64,000 nucleotides of DNA, from assembly GCF_004168255.1 (NCBI RefSeq), contig NZ_SEWG01000003.1, positions 124,001 to 188,000 of the forward strand, in the 5' to 3' direction. This document shows, one piece after another, positions 53,494 through 62,130 of this stretch. Origin of the DNA: Mucilaginibacter terrigena (lineage in GTDB: Bacteria > Bacteroidota > Bacteroidia > Sphingobacteriales > Sphingobacteriaceae). The position numbers and the translations under genes were made by a program. Numbering within the stretch: the first letter of the stretch is position 1; each line of letters starts with the position of its first letter. The notes below the pieces were generated by a model. It was not told the DNA's origin and made no database searches. It worked only from the letters and a program-made list of their open reading frames with translations.

Positions 53494-55593
53494 ATGGAAA
53501 ACATATTGTACAACATTAGCCAGATTTTAGGGATAACCATTATCCACTCTTTATGGCAGGGGCTGCTTATCTATTTCCTGCTAAGGGTTGCGCTGCTTAT
53601 TGCAGGCAGGCTACCGGCATCAACAAAATATATGCTGGCGGTAAGTAGCTTAGTGGCCATTACCGGTTGGTTTGCTTATACGCTGGTGCACGAGATCCGG
53701 ATCTACGACTGGCTGACAAAACCCGCCAACCTGGCCAATATGCCCGTTATGATTGATCTGCCTGCCAACATCCGCCAGTTTAACGAGCAAACCATACGTT
53801 ACTATTATAGTATAGAAGAGTACCTGCCCTATGTAACCGCAATATATGTTGCCGGTCTGTTATTAAACATGGCAAGGATAGTTTTGGCCCATAAAAAGAT
53901 CCGCACCATTAAACGCACCATGAGCCTTGGGGTACAGCTGCAGCAACAAATAGGCAGCTTTGCTAAAAAATTAAACATCACCAGGAAGGTAAAAGTGGGC
54001 TTTAGCCAAATGGTTGATGTGCCCTGTATAGTAGGGTTTTTAAAGCCGGTGATATTATTGCCGCTCACCTTGTCAACCTACCTGGGTGCCGAAGAAATTG
54101 AAGCCATATTACTGCACGAACTGGCTCATATTAAACGTAACGACTACCTTATTAACCTGCTGCAGCAAGTTATAACCACGTTGTTATTTTTTAATCCGTG
54201 CGTGTTACTTATCAATAAAATAATAGGCGAAGAGCGCGAGAACAGCTGCGACGATTTAGTTGTGCACGCTACTCAAAACCCTGTTATATATGCAAAAGCT
54301 TTATTTAAGTTAGAGCAAAATCGCCAAAACGAGTTACAGTTAGCGCTGGCTGTAACCGGCAAAAAGTACCAATTATTAAATCGAATTGAAAGAATCATGA
54401 AAACAAAAAAACAAATCCCAAGCGTACGGCCAACATTACTGGCCATGCTTATACTAACCATAGCTGTTGGCAGCTTAGCGATGCTTAATCCCCAGATAGC
54501 ACAAGGTAAAATATCCTTAAAAGCGATAACACCAACAATTGAAGGTTTAATGGCTACCGATACGGTACCTGCCAAAAAAGCCGCGCAAGCCGGTAAGGCG
54601 GTTAAGGCTAAAGTTAAAATGAATGTTAAAGCGCCGGAAATGGCAAAAGTCAAGTATAAAACACAAAAGGACGCTAAGTATAACACCAATTACAGAAAAA
54701 CTTACGACTACCATTACACCATTGGTATGCAGGACCCTGAACTGGAACGCCTGAGCAAGGAGGTTGAAAAACACGCCAATGCTGTTAGTAAACACTTTGA
54801 TAGCCCCGAATTTAAAGCACAAAGCGACCAGATGAGCAAACTGGGTGATGAAGTAAGCGCTTTTTACGATAGCGACAAAATTAAACAGGCAACTGCTGCC
54901 CAGGAAAAAGCCGCGGCCGAATTTAATAAACTCTACGCCGGAAAAGAGGAGGGCACAGATCAGCTTAGCAAACAAATGGAAGGCCTGGGCAAGCAAATGG
55001 AGAAATACTTTAACTCGCCCGAGTTTAAAGCGACCAATGATAAGTTGATGAAAAAATACGGTATCAGGAGCCGCGATTTCCACGACGACAGGGACGATAA
55101 CTACAAAAAATACCAGGCCGAGGTAGATGCTACCCTAACCCCTGAAATAAAACAGGCTACCAAACAAATGCGCGAACTGGGCGAACAAATGCGCGCCCGT
55201 TTTGATAACCCCGATATGCGTAAAGCACAGGAGCAGATGCGTGCCGCCAGCGCAGACATGCGCGTAGCATTTGATAACCCTGATGTAAAGCAAAAGCAGG
55301 AGCAAATGCGCCGCCTTGGCGAAAAGATGCGCAATTACCAGGGTAACCCCGAAGTTAAAAAAGAGCAGCAACTATTGCGCGAAGCATCTGCCAAACTAAG
55401 GGCGTACACCCAATCGCCGGAGTTTAAAAAGAAACTTGCCGAGTACCGTAAAACACACCCTGATGAGGCCAGGAACTGGAATTACGACAATGACAACGAT
55501 AACGACAACAATAATAATAACGACAATAATAACCGGAACGAGAAAGCGGAGCAGCCTGAAAAAGCCGAGGCCGGACAAGTTAAAAGCAATTAG
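53494..55593 (+). CDS. BlaR1-like M56 membrane peptidase with a long repeat tail
   Basis: A 699-residue protein. Residues 1-335 form the M56 part: four TMs, the zinc motif HELAH (208-212), the likely third ligand Glu in GEEREN (about 246), and a TM at about 314-332. Instead of a penicillin-binding sensor domain, residues about 415-651 hold seven or so 23-residue repeats of the style (M/L)xxLGxxMxxxFDNPDxKxxQEQ, predicted helical, and the tail (about 663-699) is an Asp/Asn run then a Lys/Glu-rich end. So the sensed signal is probably not a beta-lactam. It is co-transcribed with the BlaI-type repressor. Confidence 0.9.
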   Translation: MENILYNISQILGITIIHSLWQGLLIYFLLRVALLIAGRLPASTKYMLAVSSLVAITGWFAYTLVHEIRIYDWLTKPANLANMPVMIDLPANIRQFNEQTIRYYYSIEEYLPYVTAIYVAGLLLNMARIVLAHKKIRTIKRTMSLGVQLQQQIGSFAKKLNITRKVKVGFSQMVDVPCIVGFLKPVILLPLTLSTYLGAEEIEAILLHELAHIKRNDYLINLLQQVITTLLFFNPCVLLINKIIGEERENSCDDLVVHATQNPVIYAKALFKLEQNRQNELQLALAVTGKKYQLLNRIERIMKTKKQIPSVRPTLLAMLILTIAVGSLAMLNPQIAQGKISLKAITPTIEGLMATDTVPAKKAAQAGKAVKAKVKMNVKAPEMAKVKYKTQKDAKYNTNYRKTYDYHYTIGMQDPELERLSKEVEKHANAVSKHFDSPEFKAQSDQMSKLGDEVSAFYDSDKIKQATAAQEKAAAEFNKLYAGKEEGTDQLSKQMEGLGKQMEKYFNSPEFKATNDKLMKKYGIRSRDFHDDRDDNYKKYQAEVDATLTPEIKQATKQMRELGEQMRARFDNPDMRKAQEQMRAASADMRVAFDNPDVKQKQEQMRRLGEKMRNYQGNPEVKKEQQLLREASAKLRAYTQSPEFKKKLAEYRKTHPDEARNWNYDNDNDNDNNNNNDNNNRNEKAEQPEKAEAGQVKSN

Positions 55594-55650
55594 TGTTTGT
55601 TGAGCGGGTGTTTGTTTAATGCCGGGTAATGGTTTTTGTAAATACCCGCC

Positions 55651-55668
55651 TCCCGATAGCTACCGGGA
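55651..55668. repeat. Short near-palindrome TCCCGATAGCTACCGGGA
   Basis: An 18-nt almost perfect palindrome between the BlaR1-like gene and recN, resembling dispersed CCCGATAGC-type elements common in this phylum. It may also act as a weak terminator. Confidence 0.45.
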
Positions 55669-55748
55669 TAACTTAATCAGCCATTCACCAATACAAATCC
55701 TATTAAAATTAGTAATTTAGTATCCTCAAAAAAGGGGATACTTTTTTT

Positions 55749-57431
55749 ATGCTTCAAAAGCTAACCATACAAAATTACGCGTTGATTGATAACCTGGAGA
55801 TCAACTTTGATAAGGGGTTAAATATACTTACCGGCGAAACCGGCGCGGGTAAATCTATCATTTTAGGGGCCTTGTCGCTTATTTTGGGGCAACGGGCCGA
55901 GAGCCGTTACTTTTTCAATCAGCAAAAAAAATGTGTGATAGAAGGCGCTTTTAAAATTACAGGCTTTCAGCTGAATACCTTTTTTGAGGATAACGACCTG
56001 GATTACGAAGGCGAAACCGTACTGCGCCGCGAGATCTCGGCCGATGGCAAATCGCGCGCGTTTGTGAACGATACACCGGTTAACCTTACCACCCTTAAAC
56101 AACTTGGCGAGAAGCTGATAGACATCCACTCGCAGCATGCCACCTACGAAATAAACGACCCTGAGTTTCAGTTATTGGTGGTAGATGGCGTTGCGGGTCA
56201 TCATGATCTGCTTGCCGGGTACCGGGCAAAATACCGGTCTTATAAAAAATCGCTTGCGGCTTTGCAGCAACTGATAGCCGATAACGATAAGGCCAAAGCC
56301 GACCTTGATTACTACCAGTTTCAGTTTGATGAATTGGAAAAGGCCGGCATTGCTGCCGATGAGCAGGAGGGACTGGAAAAAGAACTGGCCACCCTAACCA
56401 ATGCCGAGGAAATAAAACGCAACCTGCTTGGTGCCCATTACCTGATGCACGAGGGTGAAACATCGGCTATTATACAACTGCGCGAGGCCGGGCAGCAGCT
56501 ATCGACTATAGAAAGGTATAACCCTGATGTAGAAGACCTGCACGAGCGCCTCAAAAGCACCTTGATAGAGTTAAAGGACATTGCTGCCGAACTGGAAAAC
56601 CTGGAACAGCGCACCTTCACTAACGAAGCCCGCGCCGAAGAAGTTAATACGCGTTTAAGCCTTTTGTATAATTTGCAAAAAAAGCACCGCGTTAATAATA
56701 ACCAGGAATTGCTGGATATACAGAATGACCTGAGCGACAAGATCCAGCAGGCGGTGTTTGGCGACGAGGCGGTAGAAAAACTGCAAAAGCAGATAGCGGC
56801 CGATAAACTGGAACTGGAAGGCATTGCTAAAGAGCTATCGGCTAATCGTACCAAAGCTATCCCGGTGATACAGGATAAAGTTTTGGCAAATCTTACGGAG
56901 ATGGGTATGGCAAATTCGATATTAGAAATAGAGCAAGCCCCCCAGCCCCCTAAAGGGGGAGCAGAAAATGCAGGGATGCTTGGGCCTAACGGTATCGATA
57001 CCATCCGATTTATGTTTTCGGCAAATAAAGGGCATGCCTTGGCCGATATGAGCAAAGTAGCATCGGGTGGTGAGTTAAGCAGGCTTATGCTGAGCATCAA
57101 ATCTATCATTGCAGAGTACACCGCGCTGCCAACCATTATTTTTGATGAGATAGATACAGGCGTAAGTGGCGAGGTTGCCAACAAAGTAGGGCAGGTGATG
57201 GAGCGCCTGGCGCAAAACCTGCAGGTTATAACCATAACCCACCTGCCGCAAATTGCCGGCAAGGGTAAAAGCCATTACTTTGTTTATAAGGACGACAGCG
57301 AAGCTATCACCAAAACCCGCATCAAAAAACTCAGCGATACCGAACGCATAACCGAAATCGCCAAAATGCTAAGTGGCGATAACCCCGGCGAAAGCGCGCT
57401 GCAAAACGCGAGGGAACTTTTGAACACTTAA
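55749..57431 (+). CDS. recN: DNA repair protein RecN with an in-frame repeat insertion
   Basis: A 560-residue SMC-like ATPase that joins broken DNA ends in double-strand-break repair. Walker A is in LTGETGAGKSIILGALSLIL, the QATL/DIHSQH-type Q-loop in LIDIHSQHATYEI, the central coiled coils at about 155-360, the ABC signature in KVASGGELSRLMLSIKSI, Walker B in PTIIFDEIDTGVSG and the H-loop ITITHLPQIAG. Between the coiled coil and the signature motif, residues about 396-406 (QAPQPPKGGAE) come from a dispersed GC-rich repeat inserted in frame (56936-56963). It lies in a loop that is variable in the family, so function is probably kept. Confidence 0.96.
   Translation: MLQKLTIQNYALIDNLEINFDKGLNILTGETGAGKSIILGALSLILGQRAESRYFFNQQKKCVIEGAFKITGFQLNTFFEDNDLDYEGETVLRREISADGKSRAFVNDTPVNLTTLKQLGEKLIDIHSQHATYEINDPEFQLLVVDGVAGHHDLLAGYRAKYRSYKKSLAALQQLIADNDKAKADLDYYQFQFDELEKAGIAADEQEGLEKELATLTNAEEIKRNLLGAHYLMHEGETSAIIQLREAGQQLSTIERYNPDVEDLHERLKSTLIELKDIAAELENLEQRTFTNEARAEEVNTRLSLLYNLQKKHRVNNNQELLDIQNDLSDKIQQAVFGDEAVEKLQKQIAADKLELEGIAKELSANRTKAIPVIQDKVLANLTEMGMANSILEIEQAPQPPKGGAENAGMLGPNGIDTIRFMFSANKGHALADMSKVASGGELSRLMLSIKSIIAEYTALPTIIFDEIDTGVSGEVANKVGQVMERLAQNLQVITITHLPQIAGKGKSHYFVYKDDSEAITKTRIKKLSDTERITEIAKMLSGDNPGESALQNARELLNT
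56936..56963. repeat. C/G-rich hairpin repeat inside recN
   Basis: The 28-nt element contains CCCCC-TAAA-GGGGG preceded by another C run (AGCCCCCCAGC). It resembles the CCCCTAAAGGGGG dispersed repeats found in many Bacteroidota genomes. It keeps the recN frame open and adds Pro/Gly-rich residues. Confidence 0.75.
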
Positions 57432-57432
57432 G

Positions 57433-57533
57433 AATTTACGATTTACGATTTTAGATTTACGATTGTGCAAAGTTTAAAACTTAAGTACAGTAAATACGAT
57501 AGTCAGGTCAATCTAAAATCGTAATTCTAAAAT
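57433..57533. repeat. AT-rich inverted repeat of ATTTACGATTTTAG units
   Basis: The left arm (from 57433) carries ATTTACGATTTTAGA and ATTTACGATT; the right arm (57502-57533) carries AATCTAAAATCGTAA and TTCTAAAATCGTAAAT. They pair over about 16 nt. It fills the recN-fabI gap. Confidence 0.65.
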
Positions 57534-57546
57534 CGTAAATAAAACA

Positions 57547-57554
57547 TAACTTTG
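57547..57554 (+). promoter_or_regulatory. Probable -7 box (TAACTTTG) of fabI
   Basis: The box matches TAnnTTTG and lies 23 nt before the fabI ATG. The region where a -33 box would lie is inside the AT-rich repeat and shows no TTTG. Confidence 0.45.
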
Positions 57555-57577
57555 CCCCACTCATAAAACTAAAAACA

Positions 57578-58390
57578 ATGGCTTACAATTTATTAAAAGG
57601 TAAAAAGGGAATTATTTTTGGTGCGCTTAACGAGCAATCAATAGCCTGGAAAGTGGCGCAACGCTGCCACGAAGAAGGCGCCGAAATAGTTTTAACCAAC
57701 TCGCCGCTTGCATTGCGCATGGGCGAACTGAATAAACTTGCAGAGGAATGTAATGCCCCTGTTATCCCGGCGGATGTAACCAGCAACGAGGATGTAACCA
57801 ACCTGTTCACCAAGAGCATGGAACATTTTGGCGGCGGTGTTGATTTTGTGCTGCACTCGATAGGCATGAGCGTTAACGTACGCAAAGGCATCGCTTATAC
57901 TGATAATAACTACGAATTTACCCATAAGGGCCTGGATATATCTGCACTAAGTTTTCACCGTGTGCTGCAAACGGCCATGAAGCTTGATGCCATAAACGAG
58001 TGGGGATCGGTAGTGGCGCTTACTTACATTGCGGCACAGCGTGTATTCCCTGATTATAACGATATGGCCGATAACAAGGCGTACCTGGAAAGCATTGCCC
58101 GCAATTTTGGTTACCAGTATGGTGTTAAAAAGCATGTACGTATCAACACGGTATCGCAATCGCCAACCCGTACTACCGCAGGCAGTGGCGTAAAAGGCTT
58201 TGATGGCTTTATCAACTACGCTGAAAAAATGAGTCCGCTGGGTAATGCAGATGCTAACCAGTGCGCCGACTATTGCGTGAGCCTGTTTAGCGACCTGACC
58301 AAAATGGTTACCATGCAAAACCTGTTTCACGATGGCGGTTTCTCGTTCACCGGGGTTACTGCCGCGGTGATAGAGCAAATGGAAAAGTAA
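57578..58390 (+). CDS. fabI: Enoyl-ACP reductase I (NADH)
   Basis: A 270-residue SDR-fold enzyme that reduces enoyl-ACP in the last step of each fatty-acid elongation round. It has the FabI start LLKGKKGIIFGALNEQSIAW, the catalytic Tyr-x6-Lys in DYNDMADNKAYLESI, and the substrate loop SPTRTTAGSGVKGFDGF. It is the triclosan-type target enzyme. It stands alone with a promoter and a strong terminator. Confidence 0.96.
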   Translation: MAYNLLKGKKGIIFGALNEQSIAWKVAQRCHEEGAEIVLTNSPLALRMGELNKLAEECNAPVIPADVTSNEDVTNLFTKSMEHFGGGVDFVLHSIGMSVNVRKGIAYTDNNYEFTHKGLDISALSFHRVLQTAMKLDAINEWGSVVALTYIAAQRVFPDYNDMADNKAYLESIARNFGYQYGVKKHVRINTVSQSPTRTTAGSGVKGFDGFINYAEKMSPLGNADANQCADYCVSLFSDLTKMVTMQNLFHDGGFSFTGVTAAVIEQMEK

Positions 58391-58424
58391 TTTGGCGCTG
58401 CTTTTTAGCAGGCAATAATATTCA

Positions 58425-58466
58425 AAAACAGAAAGGCCTCCGGATATCCGGAGGCCTTTCTGTTTT
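58425..58466. terminator. Perfect 42-bp palindrome between fabI and a convergent gene
   Basis: Both 21-bp arms are exact reverse complements with no spacer (centre between 58445 and 58446). They begin AAAACAGAAAGGCCTCC and end in a T run on each strand. It serves as a bidirectional terminator. Confidence 0.85.
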
Positions 58467-58481
58467 AACAGATATACAGGA

Positions 58482-58883
58482 TTATTGCTGCGAATCTATT
58501 AATACAATTTTTACAAATATCGGGTCGGTATCGTTTGGCGAACCCGCGCCGCTCGATCTTTGTTTGTACAGGGTTACATGGCCCGGTTCGTGGGTAAAGC
58601 TAAAGGCTTCGCCATCGAAAGTTTCGGGGATCTGCTCCCATGGGTCATCGTTCCCGTAAGAGATATAAACCAATACAGCGCCGCTCTCGTTGTAATCATT
58701 GTCAAGTTCCGGTACGTTCAGGTCTACTTTTAAAGTGTTTGCATCATAAGCCGACCAATCATCCGATTGTACAGTTTTAACAACCGTAAAGTTGTTACTT
58801 GGGCCAATAATGGTTTCTTTTTTACATGATGCGGCTGTTAGTAAAATAACCGACACGCACAGGATAGATAATAGTTTTTTCAT
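58482..58883 (-). CDS. Lipoprotein of unknown function
   Basis: 133 residues with a lipobox (TAASCKKE, Cys20). The mature part is beta-rich (TLKVDLNVPELDNDY, SGAVLVYISYGNDDPWEQIP, HVTLYKQRSSGAG, IFVKIVLI), about the size of one Ig-like domain. The family is not recognised; similar small lipoproteins are common in this group. Confidence 0.7.
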   Translation of the reverse strand: MKKLLSILCVSVILLTAASCKKETIIGPSNNFTVVKTVQSDDWSAYDANTLKVDLNVPELDNDYNESGAVLVYISYGNDDPWEQIPETFDGEAFSFTHEPGHVTLYKQRSSGAGSPNDTDPIFVKIVLIDSQQ

Positions 58884-59019
58884 GTGATAAATTGTTTTTA
58901 TGAATCATAAACCGGTTATGAACCCTATCATAACGTTATTACAATGTATTTATATATACATAAGAACAAAGTTTTAGAAAAAGGTTTAATTAACTAACTT
59001 ATTAGTTAAATTTATTTTA

Positions 59020-60120
59020 ATGAAAAGGTTTTTATTGATGTTGCTTTTTACACCCTTTGCTTGTTTTGCACAAATAAGCATAAGTGGCAAAATTATTAAC
59101 GGTACTGATAAAAGCCCTGTGGCCGATGCCAGTGTATTTTTAAGCAACGCGACTGTAGGCAATAAATCTGCAGGCGATGGTACTTTTATATTACGTAATG
59201 TAAAGCCCGGCCAGTACGAACTGGTAGTTACAGTAATAGGCTATGAAACATACCGGCAGGCGGTGTTGGCAGCGGGCGGGAGTATTAGTTTGCCTGATAT
59301 TAAGCTAATCCCTAAAACATTAGTTTTAAAAGAAGTTAATATAATGCCCGACCCGAACTGGGAAAGAAACTACGACGCTTTTAAACAGGAGTTTTTGGGA
59401 ACATCTTCCATAGCTTTGAAGTGTGTGATACTGAACCCGGGAATGGTAGACCTGGAATACGATAAATCAACGCGTACTTTAACAGGTTCATCATATGATT
59501 TCCTGGAGATCGATAACAAGGCTTTGGGTTATCACATTAAATACCTGCTCACCAAGTTTTTAAAAGATGGGAAGATCAACCTCGTATATTACGAAGGTTC
59601 GGCCTTATTCCAGGAAATGAAAGGCTCGGCTAAGGAAAAAGCCCGTTGGAAGAAAAACCGTAAACAGGTTTATGAAGGTTCATCGATGCAGTTTTTAAGA
59701 GCCATTGTGGGTAACAACATGCCTAATTATGGTTTTAAAGTGCTAAGGTTAATAAGAAAGCCTAACCCGGCATACACCGGCCTTAACGATAAGTATATTC
59801 AAACTTTAGTAAACGTACCTTTAGAGGTTACCGACTTTACCAAACTTACCGATAACAGGGGAATATTCGCGTTAAAGTTTCCCGACTGCCTGTATGTGAT
59901 GTACACCAAAAAGCGCGACGACGACCGGTATAACAGTACTTACCGGCCTTTAAATATGCCTAATTATTTAACAACCATATTATCGTTTGTAGAGCCTTAC
60001 ACGTTGTTTGATACAAATGGAGTGATCATAAACCCTGCAGCTGTAACTTTTGAAGGCAACTGGGGCAAAAGCAGGGTGGCAGAAATGTTACCCGTGGATT
60101 ACACCCCCGAAGAAAAGTAG
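59020..60120 (+). CDS. Exported CarboxypepD_reg-like domain protein, copy 1
   Basis: 366 residues: signal peptide (MKRFLLMLLFTPFACFA, then Q), a CarboxypepD_reg-like beta-sandwich (about 20-100: ISGKIINGTDKSPVADASVF, GQYELVVTVIGYETY), then a 260-residue conserved region (FLEIDNKALGYHIKYLLTKF, YEGSALFQEMKGSAKEKARW). It has no TonB plug or barrel, so it is not a SusC. The same layout is in the next gene, so they are tandem paralogs. The role is probably in the envelope. Confidence 0.8.
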   Translation: MKRFLLMLLFTPFACFAQISISGKIINGTDKSPVADASVFLSNATVGNKSAGDGTFILRNVKPGQYELVVTVIGYETYRQAVLAAGGSISLPDIKLIPKTLVLKEVNIMPDPNWERNYDAFKQEFLGTSSIALKCVILNPGMVDLEYDKSTRTLTGSSYDFLEIDNKALGYHIKYLLTKFLKDGKINLVYYEGSALFQEMKGSAKEKARWKKNRKQVYEGSSMQFLRAIVGNNMPNYGFKVLRLIRKPNPAYTGLNDKYIQTLVNVPLEVTDFTKLTDNRGIFALKFPDCLYVMYTKKRDDDRYNSTYRPLNMPNYLTTILSFVEPYTLFDTNGVIINPAAVTFEGNWGKSRVAEMLPVDYTPEEK

Positions 60121-60146
60121 TTGTATATTTATATATAAACTTACGC

Positions 60147-61295
60147 ATGAAGTACTTGTGCCTGCTATTATTCTTACTACCGCTGTATTGTTTTGCACAG
60201 TTAACCATTAAAGGGAAAGTTATAAATACTGTAGATGGCAAGCCCATCCCGGATGCCAGCGTGTTTTTAAATAACGCAACTATTGGTACCAAATCTGCCG
60301 ATAATGGCACTTTTACGCTTTACAGGTTAAGCCCCGGCCAATACGATTTGGTTGTAAGTGTAATAGGTTACGAAACCTACCGCGAAATCATTATGGTAAA
60401 TGGCGCGATGATTATCCCGGATATTAAAATGCTGCCCAAAACCATGATGATGAAAGAGGTGGTTATAGGTGGCAAAGATCCTAAGCGTGCCCGCAAATTG
60501 CGGATGTTTAAAGAGCAATTTTTGGGAAGGGCGCTGTTTTGGCGCGATTGCAAAATACTTAACCCCGAAATTTTGAAGCTTACTTTTAGCAAGCGCGAAC
60601 ACATACTTACCGCCAGTACCGACGATTTTTTGGAGATAGAGAACAACGCGCTGGGTTATAAACTAAAATACCTGCTCAATAATTTTGTGCTGGATGAAGA
60701 TGCCCTTAACATGAAGTATGAAGGTTTTGCCTTGTTTGAGGAAATAGAGGGGACCGCAGAGCAAAAAGACAAATGGGAGGCGAACCGGAACAGGGTTTAT
60801 TATGGCTCGCCCACGCATTTTTTGCGTGCGATATTAGCCGATAAGGCAGATTCGGACTTTGTTGTAAGGCCATTTTGCATCAAATTTGTTGAAAGGGTAA
60901 CGAGTGACCATAAAAGGAGGTTAATAACCCAAACAGGCGATAGCACAAGTTATTTGATACCCAGGTACGATACTTTGCATGTAGCAAATTATATTTACAA
61001 AACCGATAAGAGGGGGGTATACGCCATCAATTACCCGGTAGACCTGGACGTTTTTTATTACCCGCCGGGTGTAATGCACTTTTACAACCTTAATTTGGCA
61101 TATGGTAACCACCGGCAAATAGGCAGTATCGATTTTATTGACAAAAATGTATTTTTCGATCTAAACGGAACCATCTTAAACCCTACGGGGGCTTTTTTCA
61201 GATACAGCTGGGGCATAACCCGCATAGCCGAACTTTTGCCCATAGATTATTGGCCGCCACTAAGGGAGCCGAAAAGGAAGGAAGTTAGGCATTAA
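60147..61295 (+). CDS. Exported CarboxypepD_reg-like domain protein, copy 2
   Basis: 382 residues, paralog of the preceding gene 26 nt upstream: signal peptide (MKYLCLLLFLLPLYCFA, then Q), CarboxypepD_reg-like domain (TIKGKVINTVDGKPIPDASV, GQYDLVVSVIGYETY), and the same C-terminal region (FLEIENNALGYKLKYLLNNF, YEGFALFEEIEGTAEQKDKW, then RYSWGITRIAELLPIDYWPP). The two share order and motifs throughout but have diverged clearly, so the duplication is not recent. They are likely one operon. Confidence 0.8.
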   Translation: MKYLCLLLFLLPLYCFAQLTIKGKVINTVDGKPIPDASVFLNNATIGTKSADNGTFTLYRLSPGQYDLVVSVIGYETYREIIMVNGAMIIPDIKMLPKTMMMKEVVIGGKDPKRARKLRMFKEQFLGRALFWRDCKILNPEILKLTFSKREHILTASTDDFLEIENNALGYKLKYLLNNFVLDEDALNMKYEGFALFEEIEGTAEQKDKWEANRNRVYYGSPTHFLRAILADKADSDFVVRPFCIKFVERVTSDHKRRLITQTGDSTSYLIPRYDTLHVANYIYKTDKRGVYAINYPVDLDVFYYPPGVMHFYNLNLAYGNHRQIGSIDFIDKNVFFDLNGTILNPTGAFFRYSWGITRIAELLPIDYWPPLREPKRKEVRH

Positions 61296-61519
61296 GAAGC
61301 AATTAACATATTGCTAATAAGCTGTATTAGTTTGACCAAGCCTTACCAGGTTTGTGTTATTTGCGTTTCATCTATTTCACTTTTTGGTTTTTGCGCGATA
61401 GACAAAAAGCTTACACAGGCAAGAAAAAAAAGTATTGATGTGGTCGTTTTCAATATATTGCATTATTTTTCCGCCTCTGTTCCTAAAAAAAGTGACTGTG
61501 CTGTTTTGAAACTATTTAT

Positions 61520-61915
61520 CTAATCCTTAATAGGGGTTTCATCGGCCTTTAAAATGATCTTTACAGCAACAGTTTCCCCATTCACTATATTTATCGGAGG
61601 TAAATAAACACTTTCATATAACATAGCTACACACTTAATAAAATAGCGTTGGTTAGGCGCTACCTCAACAATAAATGGTGTAACAATATTGGTATTGCGA
61701 AGCCTTACACCATTAATAACCAATTCGTATAGGGTGTAATTGCGACCGGTATCGTCCTGAACGACAAATTTAAACTGAGTTGGCTTTAGTGTTTTATTTG
61801 CTGTATCGCTTTTTTCAATATAAATAGTATACCTTTCTTTAGACGAAAGCTTATGCTGTGCCCCAGCTTTGTTGAAGCAGATAATAAATAATAAAATGCA
61901 GATAAGTGCTTTCAT
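61520..61915 (-). CDS. Small exported protein of unknown function
   Basis: 131 residues with a signal peptide (MKALICILLFIICFNKAGAQ, cleavage near GAQH). The mature domain is beta-rich (RYTIYIEKSDTANKTLKPTQ, FKFVVQDDTGRNYTLYEL, NQRYFIKCVAMLYES, GETVAVKIIL). The family is not recognised. A possible small gene ends 7 nt upstream. Confidence 0.65.
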   Translation of the reverse strand: MKALICILLFIICFNKAGAQHKLSSKERYTIYIEKSDTANKTLKPTQFKFVVQDDTGRNYTLYELVINGVRLRNTNIVTPFIVEVAPNQRYFIKCVAMLYESVYLPPINIVNGETVAVKIILKADETPIKD

Positions 61916-61921
61916 GATAGT

Positions 61922-62032
61922 TTAATTACCGCATCCTTTAATTTTTCCTTTTTGAGTATAGCTTGGGTTACCAGCCAAATCATATCCAGTTTGTTGAACG
62001 AAACAAAACTGTGGCTGCGGCTTGCCATCCAT
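61922..62032 (-). CDS. Possible short peptide gene or gene remnant
   Basis: A 36-codon frame (ATG 62030-62032, TAA 61922-61924) giving GKPQPQFCFVQQTGYDLAGN-like residues with two Cys and a Gly-Cys-Gly-Asn end. The frame is open for another 20 codons upstream without a start. It stops 7 nt before the exported protein gene on the same strand. It may be the decayed end of a small exported peptide. Support is weak. Confidence 0.25.
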   Translation of the reverse strand: MDGKPQPQFCFVQQTGYDLAGNPSYTQKGKIKGCGN

Positions 62033-62130
62033 GATATAGTACGCCTGATGTAAAAATAGTTTTAGGGTCGCACTCTGATAATAACCTGCTCATTTACATT
62101 TCGATATGTATATAAGTGGCCAAGCTATTA

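Noticed and set aside
53058..55593. A beta-lactam resistance regulatory pair
   Set aside because: The BlaR1-like protein lacks a penicillin-binding sensor domain and no beta-lactamase gene is nearby.
56438..57262. A 274-codon open frame opposite recN
   Set aside because: It is antisense to the RecN signature and Walker B motifs; its Ser/Cys-rich composition is typical of a shadow frame.
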